The position numbers and the translations under genes are program-made. Positions 19,108-27,600 of a stretch of 64,000 nt of DNA are shown piece by piece. Under the pieces are notes generated by a model. That model was not told the DNA's origin and ran no database searches. It worked only from the letters and a program-made list of their open reading frames with translations. Position 1 is the first letter of the stretch; every line of letters begins with the position of its first letter. Source of the DNA: Bacteroidota bacterium (GTDB lineage: Bacteria > Bacteroidota > Bacteroidia > Chitinophagales > Chitinophagaceae); NCBI GenBank assembly GCA_018266575.1, contig JAFEAE010000021.1:1-64000 (forward strand), written 5' to 3'.

Positions 19108-19593
19108 TTATCGATGAATGAATTGCGTTAATAATTTCAATTGCTGGTTAGCGCACATGATCCCGTTGCGTTGATACCGGATCATTTTCCTAAGGTTATC
19201 GTTGCCGATGGAACTCTTCAACATTTTATTATAGAGCACCACGGCAGACCTTTCAATCTTTGTGCAAAGGCCAACTGCTTTTTTCTCTACTTCACCTTTT
19301 GCCTTCTTGCTTACATTGATCAAAAAAGCAAGCTCTTTATTATCATTGAAAATCACTTCAAGCGGTTTGCCACCCAATATTTCTATTTGTGCATTTAATT
19401 CGCGGACATACTGGTAATTCAATTGTTCGAGGCTTAATAATGTTTTTCGAATCGTATCATTACTGATCAGAGAAATAATTTCATCGCATTTTTTTATAGC
19501 ATCAGACAATATGTTGCGGAGTTGCAATAATTTTTTTACATCAATCGGGGTATTTTGTGATTTGACCGGCATAGGAGAATAATTTAACGGCAT
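19108..19593 (-). CDS. Ferritin-like four-helix protein (DUF2383/PA2169-like)
   Basis: A 161-residue, all-helical, probably cytoplasmic protein. Four long amphipathic helices can be traced, and the phrase LNAQIEILGGKPLEV between the second and third resembles the elqaeirrlGGkPe loop of DUF2383/PA2169-family four-helix bundles, which adopt a ferritin-like fold. The usual metal-binding Glu/His set of true ferritins is not obvious. A second ATG at residue 8 could be the start. It has its own terminator and faces away from the sigma-54 regulator, so it is a single gene. Its role is unknown; stress protection is a guess from family context. Confidence 0.6.
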   Translation of the reverse strand: MPLNYSPMPVKSQNTPIDVKKLLQLRNILSDAIKKCDEIISLISNDTIRKTLLSLEQLNYQYVRELNAQIEILGGKPLEVIFNDNKELAFLINVSKKAKGEVEKKAVGLCTKIERSAVVLYNKMLKSSIGNDNLRKMIRYQRNGIMCANQQLKLLTQFIHR

Positions 19594-20137
19594 AATGGTA
19601 TTTGATTAACAAATGAGTTTATATTCTAGATTTTAAATAACAGCCCGTTTTACCAAGCCGTTATTTAATCAATTCATTATTCCATTGCTATTGACGTCAT
19701 CGTTTGCAGGTTTTATAATGCAATAGCCATACCAAAAATTTCAAAATAAGCTTATTGTGTAAAATCTACATTTCCCCTTATAAAATCACTGATCAAACAA
19801 ATCTTCCTGATTAATTTCTTATTATTTCATTACACATTGCAATCCGGGAAAATATGAGGATATAAAAATCAAAATAGATTGATGCGCATTAAAAAAATAT
19901 TTTTTCTGTCCAACGAGTAGAATGATTTGCTTCCTAAAAAAACATTCATTTCCCGTTCTTCAGAAAAAAGTTGAGAAATATTTTCTACAATCTGTGGAGC
20001 AATTTCCTTTTCTCAAAAAAATCATAACCGCTAATTACTGCTATTTCAGTTTTGGCAAGATGTTTATTATAATTAATTATACACCGCCCTACATTCTCTT
20101 GCTAACTTTTTTCTTTAACTCTAAAGACAGGATTTTT
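19594..20137. other. Divergent intergenic region
   Basis: These 544 AT-rich bases lie between the ferritin-like gene and the sigma-54 activator. An open frame upstream of the activator is rejected as coding because it is AT-driven and precedes a complete receiver domain. At 19688-19708 TTGACGTCATCGTTTGC matches 14 of 17 bases of one half of the operator-like repeats at 10385 and 11262. I see no clear promoter. Confidence 0.4.
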
Positions 20138-21550
20138 ATGAAAAGGATTTTAGTAATAGATGATGACATGGATATGTGCAGCCTCCTCAGCAGGTTTTTG
20201 CAGCGCAAAGGTTTTGAAACAGAAATTGCACACACAGGGATCAAAGGCATTCAAAAATTTAAAGAATCGAAATTTGATATAGTGCTTACAGACTTCAGGC
20301 TTGGCGATAAAGAAGGCCATGAGGTATTGAATGAAATAAAATCGATTGACCCGCGTGCAATCGTAATAATTATCACAGGCTATTCAGACATTAAAGTTGC
20401 AATCGATGTCATCAAAGCAGGTGCTTACGATTACATCACAAAACCACTGATACCCGATGAAGTATTGAATGTAATCAACAAAGCGTTTGATCAGCCGATA
20501 ACAAATGAAGAAACTATTGAAACTCAATTGCAGGAAAAAAAGCCGGACAAAGCAATCCGTGTAAGCAACGAATTCCTCAGGGGAGTCGATCCTTCCACAA
20601 GAGATTTATATAGACAAATCGAATTGGTTGCACCTACAAATTACAGTGTGATATTGTATGGAGAAAGCGGAACAGGCAAAGAAGTTTTTGCACGAACGAT
20701 CCATCAGAACAGTGAAAGAAGAAACCAGCCATTTATTGCAATGGATTGCGGAACATTATCAAAGGAATTGGCAGGTAGTGAACTCTTCGGGCATGTGAAA
20801 GGCGCATTCACCGGTGCACTTGCTGATAAAGAAGGCCATTTTGAATTAGCGAATGGGGGTACATTATTTTTAGATGAAGTAGCAAATCTTTCGTATGAAA
20901 TACAAGCTGCTTTATTGCGTGTGATACAAGAGAGAAAATTCAAACGCGTTGGTGGAACAAAAGAAATGCACCTGGATGTGCGCATCATTGTTGCTTCAAA
21001 TGAAAATTTGCAGGATGCTTATAGAAAAGGGAAATTCCGTGAAGATCTTTTTCATCGCTTCAATGAATTTTCCATCAAACTTCCGCCGCTACGCAACCGC
21101 AAAGAAGATATTCCGTTGTTTGCCGGTTTCTTCCTGAAAAAAGCGAATATGGAACTTAACAAAACAAAGGAATTGTCCGGGTTTGATGATGAAGTGATAC
21201 AGATATTCTGCGATTATTCCTGGCCCGGGAATTTGCGTGAATTGCGCAATGTAGTAAGGCGTGCTGCATTGCTTACTTCCGAAGGAAAAATATCTGCTAA
21301 AGTATTACCCGCTGAACTTATTGAATCCAAACAACACCAGGGCATTTACCCCAAGCCAGATGCTTCATTGCATACTTTTTCTGTTAACGGAAATAATAAT
21401 TTAAAAAACGCCGCGTCGCAGGCCGAATATGAAACCATCATGCATGTGCTGAGACAGGTAAACTTCAACAAATCAAAAGCAGCCGAAATTTTGAAGATCG
21501 ACAGAAAAACGCTTTATAATAAAATCAAAAGCCACGAAGCGCACCAATAA
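20138..21550 (+). CDS. NtrC-family sigma-54-dependent response regulator
   Basis: A 470-residue activator that opens promoters bound by sigma-54 RNA polymerase. The receiver domain (1-120) has the acidic pocket DDD at 8-10, the phosphoacceptor Asp52 (LTDFRL) and the TGYSD and KP residues. The AAA+ domain has Walker A GESGTGKE near 175, the sigma-54 contact loop GAFTGA at 222-227, Walker B GGTLFLDEV and the arginine-finger region FREDLFHRFNEFSIKLPPLR. A Fis-type helix-turn-helix closes it (NKSKAAEILKIDRKTLYNKI). I chose the ATG at 20138 because the receiver begins there and AGACAGGA stands eight bases before it. No sensor kinase is adjacent. The glucan synthase gene starts about 130 bases downstream on the same strand. 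Confidence 0.95.
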   Translation: MKRILVIDDDMDMCSLLSRFLQRKGFETEIAHTGIKGIQKFKESKFDIVLTDFRLGDKEGHEVLNEIKSIDPRAIVIIITGYSDIKVAIDVIKAGAYDYITKPLIPDEVLNVINKAFDQPITNEETIETQLQEKKPDKAIRVSNEFLRGVDPSTRDLYRQIELVAPTNYSVILYGESGTGKEVFARTIHQNSERRNQPFIAMDCGTLSKELAGSELFGHVKGAFTGALADKEGHFELANGGTLFLDEVANLSYEIQAALLRVIQERKFKRVGGTKEMHLDVRIIVASNENLQDAYRKGKFREDLFHRFNEFSIKLPPLRNRKEDIPLFAGFFLKKANMELNKTKELSGFDDEVIQIFCDYSWPGNLRELRNVVRRAALLTSEGKISAKVLPAELIESKQHQGIYPKPDASLHTFSVNGNNNLKNAASQAEYETIMHVLRQVNFNKSKAAEILKIDRKTLYNKIKSHEAHQ

Positions 21551-21681
21551 TAAGTGCTGGTTTTTATCATCCTGTTGCGCTGGCCCGGAAGGCCCTTTAA
21601 CCCGCCGCACCTGATTTTCTTTCGGATAGCTATATGATACCGGATTAGTTACCCTGATGGTATTGTAATGCATGAAAGGAA

Positions 21682-24600
21682 TTGCTCAACACAAAATTTT
21701 TCGGAGTGAAAAGTAATACGATACAGGATATACTCAAGAATAATCCGATACAGGAAATACTTTCTCATTTGCGTGTTTCATTTCCCGGGCAAAACCTCAT
21801 CAAAAAATATGCGAATGAAAAACCGCCGATACGTTCGGAGCTTTTCAGTGAAGAGCAAATGCAGCAGTATGCAAAATCGCTTGCCAAAAGCCACACGTTA
21901 GTTACAGGAAAAAAAACAGAGCAGTTATTAAAACGCCTTGCAGATAATGAAGAAGTGTTGATTGAAGTACATAACCTGCTCACTGAATCCGTGAAAGGAT
22001 CAGGCAGAATTTCTCCTGCGGGCGAATGGCTGCTTGATAATTTTTATTTGATAGAAGAACAGATACGAACAGGCAAACGCCATTTGCCGAAAGGCTACAG
22101 CTCAGGATTGCCGCAGCTTTCCGAAGGGCCTTCCGAAGGGTTGCCCCGTGTTTATGATATTGCACTCGAAATAATTTCTCACAGCGACGGCCGTGTTGAT
22201 TTAAGAAGCCTCAACAATTTTATTTCATCGTACCAGGCCATCACTACATTAAAGCTTGGCGAGTTGTGGGCAATACCTATTATGTTGCGGCTTGCGTTGA
22301 TTGAAAATTTGCGCAGGCTTGCAGCACAAATAGCAATCAACCGCATCAATAAAAATATGGCGGATTATTGGGCGGATGAAATGACGGAAACAGCAGAAAA
22401 AGATCCGAAGAGCCTGATATTGATAATAGCAGACATGGCAAGGTCAGGCCCGCCTTTGGAAAGTTCGTTTGTTGCAGAACTTGCACGCAGGTTGCAAGGC
22501 AAAGGCCCTACATTATCTTTACCGTTAACTTGGATCGAACAACGGTTATCTGAAAACGGGGTAACAACGGATGAATTGGTACACCTCGAAAACCGCAAAC
22601 TCGCAGCAGATCAGATTTCCATCAGCAACAGCATCGGCAGCCTTCGTTTTTTAGGCACTACCGACTGGCGCGAATTTGTTGAAACGATCAGTATTACTGA
22701 ACAAACATTGAGGCAGGATGCATCAGGTATCTACGCAAAGATGGATTTCCATACACGCGACCATTACCGCCATGTCGTGGAAAAAATTGCGGAGAAAACA
22801 ACATTATCAGAAACAGAAGTTGCAGAAACGGCCGTGAAATTTTCAGGCTGCGGGAAAGATACTAACAGTGACGACTATCGCAAATCTCATGTAGGGTATT
22901 ATCTTATTAATAAAGGACGTAAAGAACTTGAAAAAACAATAAAGGTTAAACACACATTCATCGGCATTTCAAAAACGATTTTCCGGCGCTCGCCTTTTAC
23001 ATTTTATATTCTTGCCATTTCCATCATCAGCATCGGTTTTGCAAGCCTCATTGTAGCAAAAGCACATGCAGATGGTTTGCGCGACTGGTTGCTCATCGCA
23101 TTAATCTTATTATCTCTTTTATGTTCAAGTCAGCTTGCCATCACTGTTGTTAACTGGCTATCTACATTATTGGTAAAACCAGATTTACTCCCGCGAATGG
23201 ATTTTTCAAAAGCTATTCCGGATAGTTGCCGCACAATGGTTGTGATACCTACATTGCTTACCGGCATAGATGAAATACATCGGTTGGCTGAAACATTAGA
23301 AGTACGCTTTATTGCAAATAAAGATGCAAACATCTTTTTTGCACTACTCACCGATTTTGCAGATGCTGCCGAAGAAAAACTCCCGGGAGATGAAGAACTG
23401 GTGAAGGAAGCTGTGCTCAAAATTCAGGGGTTGAATAAGAAATATGGGAGAAATGAAAATGATATTTTCTTTTTATTTCATCGCCCTCGAAAATGGAATG
23501 GTACAGAAAAAAAATGGATGGGTTATGAACGTAAACGCGGGAAACTTTCGGCATTAAATGCATTAATAAAAAATAGAGATAAGGCTGAAAACGCATTCGA
23601 TGTAATTATTGGTGAAGAGAGAATATATCATACCATCAAATATATAATTACGCTTGATACGGACACTCAACTCCCGCGTGAGGCGGCCTGGAAAGTGATT
23701 GCAACAATGGCGCACCCGCTTAACCATCCCATATATAATGAGAAGAAAAAACGCGTTACGGAAGGCTATACCATTCTTCAACCACGCGTTGCCGTTAGTT
23801 TGCCGGATGAAGATGGATCTTGGTTTGCTCAGATGCATGGCAATGAGCCGGGCATTGATCCGTATACACGCATGACCTCTGATGTGTACCAGGACCTTTT
23901 TCATGAAGGCTCATTCATCGGTAAAGGCATTTATGAGATTGACATGTTTGAAAAAACATTGAACGACCGATTTCCGGAGAACAGGATATTGAGCCACGAT
24001 TTGCTTGAAGGTTGTTATACTCGTTCGGGATTGATAAGCGATGTACAGTTGCATGAAAAATACCCGACAAGATATATTGCAGATATAAAAAGAAGGCATA
24101 GATGGATACGAGGCGACTGGCAGATCGCAACATGGATATGGCCTTTTGTCCCGAATAATAAAAAAAAGCTGAGACAAAATCCAATATCGTTATTGTCGAA
24201 GTGGAAAATTTTTGACAACCTGCGCAGGAGCCTTGTACAACCTGCAATGGTATTGCTGCTCATCATGGGGTGGACAATATTGCAATCATCATGGTTGTGG
24301 ACACTCACTATTATAGCAATTATTATTCTTCCGTCAATGATCAGTTTCAGTTATGAAATTGTTTGCCGCAAGCCAAAAGAAGCGCAATGGAAACAACATT
24401 GGTTTGTATCGCTTCGTGCAGTCGCTAACCAATTTGCACAAAACATTTTTATACTCATCTGCCTTCCGTATGAAGCATATATTAATTGCGATGCAATCAT
24501 CCGCACGAATTGGAGAATGTCAGTTTCCGGAAAAAAATTATTGGAGTGGAGCCCATCGCATTCATCAAACAGGTTGCGGCATACGTTAGCCGGCACATAT

Positions 24601-27600
24601 CTTTCCATGTGGTTTGCACCTTTTCTTTCATTACTGATCTTATCCTATCTCTTCACACATCCCGATATTTCCATCATCATAGCCATGCCATTTTTAATTG
24701 CATGGATGCTATCTCCTGCATTTGCATGGTGGCTAAGCCTTCCGTTGCAAAAGCAGGATGCAAAGCTTACGGAAAACCAGAATATTTTTCTGCGCAGGAT
24801 CTCGAGAAAAACATGGGCTTTCTTTGAAAATTTCGTAACACATGAAGACAACTGGTTGCCACCGGATAATTACCAGGAGCATCCTGTTGCACGCATTGCA
24901 CACCGCACATCGCCTACCAATATGGGAATGTCGTTGCTCGCAAACCTTGCTGCATACGACTTTGGCTATATCACTACAGGCGAGCTTCTCGAACGCACCG
25001 CAAATACCATGAGCACCATGAAAGTGCTTGAGCGGTATAAAGGGCATTTTTATAACTGGTATGATACACACTCATTGAATGCGCTTACACCAAAATATAT
25101 TTCTACAGTAGATAGCGGAAATTTATGCGGGCACCTGTTAGTATTGCGACAAGGGCTTCTGGAAATACTAAATCAAAAAATTATCAAAGCAGAATTATTT
25201 CACGCATTGCACGATACTATAAGGATCATCGCAGAGAATGTAAAAGAAAATAAAACTGTACAACAAATTAATGATGATATCAACATTATCTATCAATTGA
25301 CAACTATCACACCTGAAATTTATTATCAATATATTAACCGGTTTGTGACTTATGCATCGCAGTTAACCGATGAACTTTCAAACAACAAAGAAAGTGAAGC
25401 GTATTGGTGGGCACAGGCATTCGCCAAACAGTGCCGCAGCGCAAGTGACGAATTGATATTTTTCATCCCATGGCTCTTACTGCCACGTATAACCGAAAAA
25501 TTAGCTGTGCTGCCGTCGTTAAAAACTATTCCATCAATGGTTGAAATAGCGGAAGCCGGAACAACCATTCTCCCGGAAATAACATCATTGCATTCTGAAC
25601 AAAATTCTGCAGAAGAAAAAGTGTGGTTAGATAGATTGACGAGGCAGATAGAAGAAGCATCAAGACATGCAAAAAGCAGGATGGAAATTATACAACGCCT
25701 TGCTGATGAATGTGCGATGATGGCTGATGTTGACTATGATTTTCTCTTCGACAAATCGCAGAACATGCTTGCAATCGGATACAATGCAGACGAACACCGG
25801 AGGGATACCAGCTTTTACGATTTACTCGCATCAGAAGCAAGGCTTGGGGTTTTTGTTGCGATAGCACAGGGAAAAATCCCGCAGGAAAGCTGGTTCGCAT
25901 TAGGAAGGCAATTGACCAATACTGTTGGTTCCCCAATATTGGTTTCGTGGAGCGGATCTATGTTTGAGTACCTGATGCCGTTATTAGTAATGCCGACGTA
26001 TAGAAACACATTGCTCGACCAGACATACAGATCAACAGTCGAAAAACAGATTGAGTATGGAAAACAACGCGACGTGCCGTGGGGAATTTCTGAATCCGGG
26101 TATTACATGTTCGATTCAAGCCTTAATTATCAATACCGTGCATTTGGTGTTCCCGGGCTTGGGCTGAAACGTGGCCTTGGCGAGGACCTGGTGATATCGC
26201 CCTATGCATCCGTCATGGCATTAATGGTTGATCCCGAAGAAGCCTGTAAAAATTTAGAGAAACTTTCTGATGATGGTTATGAAGGAAAATTCGGTTTTTT
26301 TGAAGCAGTAGATTATTCACCATCACGCCTGCCACGCGGGCAATCTGAAGCGATCATAAGATCATTTATGGTGCACCACCAGGGAATGAGCTTCCTGTCG
26401 TTAAATTATTTGTTGCTTGATGAACCGATGCAAAAACGTTTTGACGCGGAACCTCAATTCCGGGCTACATTATTATTACTGCAGGAACGTATACCTCTTG
26501 CAGTACCATCATACACGATGAGTGCGCAAGCTTCTACAATCAGCGTTACACCCGGAAGCCCTGAGATGCGGATCATTACAACTCCGAACACCGTTGTTCC
26601 TGAAGTACAGTTACTATCAAACGGAAGATATCATGTGATGATATCCAATGCCGGCGGCGGTTACAGCAAATGGAACAATATTTCGGTTACCCGTTGGCGT
26701 GAGGATACTACCTGCGACAACTGGGGGAATTTCTGTTTCATACGTGATGTGGATAATGATACGTATTGGTCTTCTACTTTTCAACCTACATTAAAAGAAG
26801 CAAAAACGTATGAAGTGGTTTTTTCTCAGGGACGTGCTGAGTTTCGTCGAAAAGATCAGGATATGGAAACGCATACCGAAGTAGTTGTATCGCCCGAAGA
26901 TGATATTGAAATACGGCGTGTCCATCTTACAAACCACTCACGCAAACCAAGAACGATTGAGATCACGAGTTATGCAGAAGTGGTAATTTCTTCTGCCGCT
27001 GCAGATAATGCACATCCGGTTTTCAACGATCTTTTTGTGGAAACAGAGATCGTGCGTGCACGCAATGCGATCATTTGTACAAGAAGACCGCGTTCTTCTG
27101 ATGAACGTCCGCCATGGATGTTCCATTTAATGAAAGTGCATGAGGCAGAAATAAAAGATATATCATACGAAACAGACCGCATGAATTTTTTGGGCAGGAA
27201 CAATAGCATTACATCACCTTTATCTGTCAATAATACAGGTGCACTGTCCAACACAGAAGGGCCGGTACTTTACCCGGTTGTTGCAATGAAATATAAAATA
27301 ATTGTAGCGCCACAACAATCTGCAGTTATAGATATGGTCATCGGCATCGGCGAAACAAAAAACCTGTGTACTGCATTGATCGAGAAATACCAGGACCGTG
27401 CATTAGCAAACCGTGCGTTTGAATTATCATGGTCGCACAGCCAGGTGGTGTTGCGCCAGATCAACGCAACAGAAGCGGACGCACAATTGTATGGAAAGCT
27501 TGCCAGTTCTGTTATTTACGTAAATCCTGCATTGCGTGGCGATCCGGATGTGCTCATCAAAAACCGAAGAGCGCAATCTGCATTGTGGAGTTATTCCATT

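Noticed and set aside
19922..20137. N-terminal extension of the sigma-54 regulator by 72 codons
   Set aside because: The receiver domain begins exactly at the ATG at 20138, a purine-rich ribosome site precedes it, and the extension is AT-driven low-quality sequence.
23911..24308. Overlapping minus-strand frames inside the glucan synthase gene
   Set aside because: The plus frame encodes conserved GT84 motifs; the antisense frames overlap one another and have no family features.
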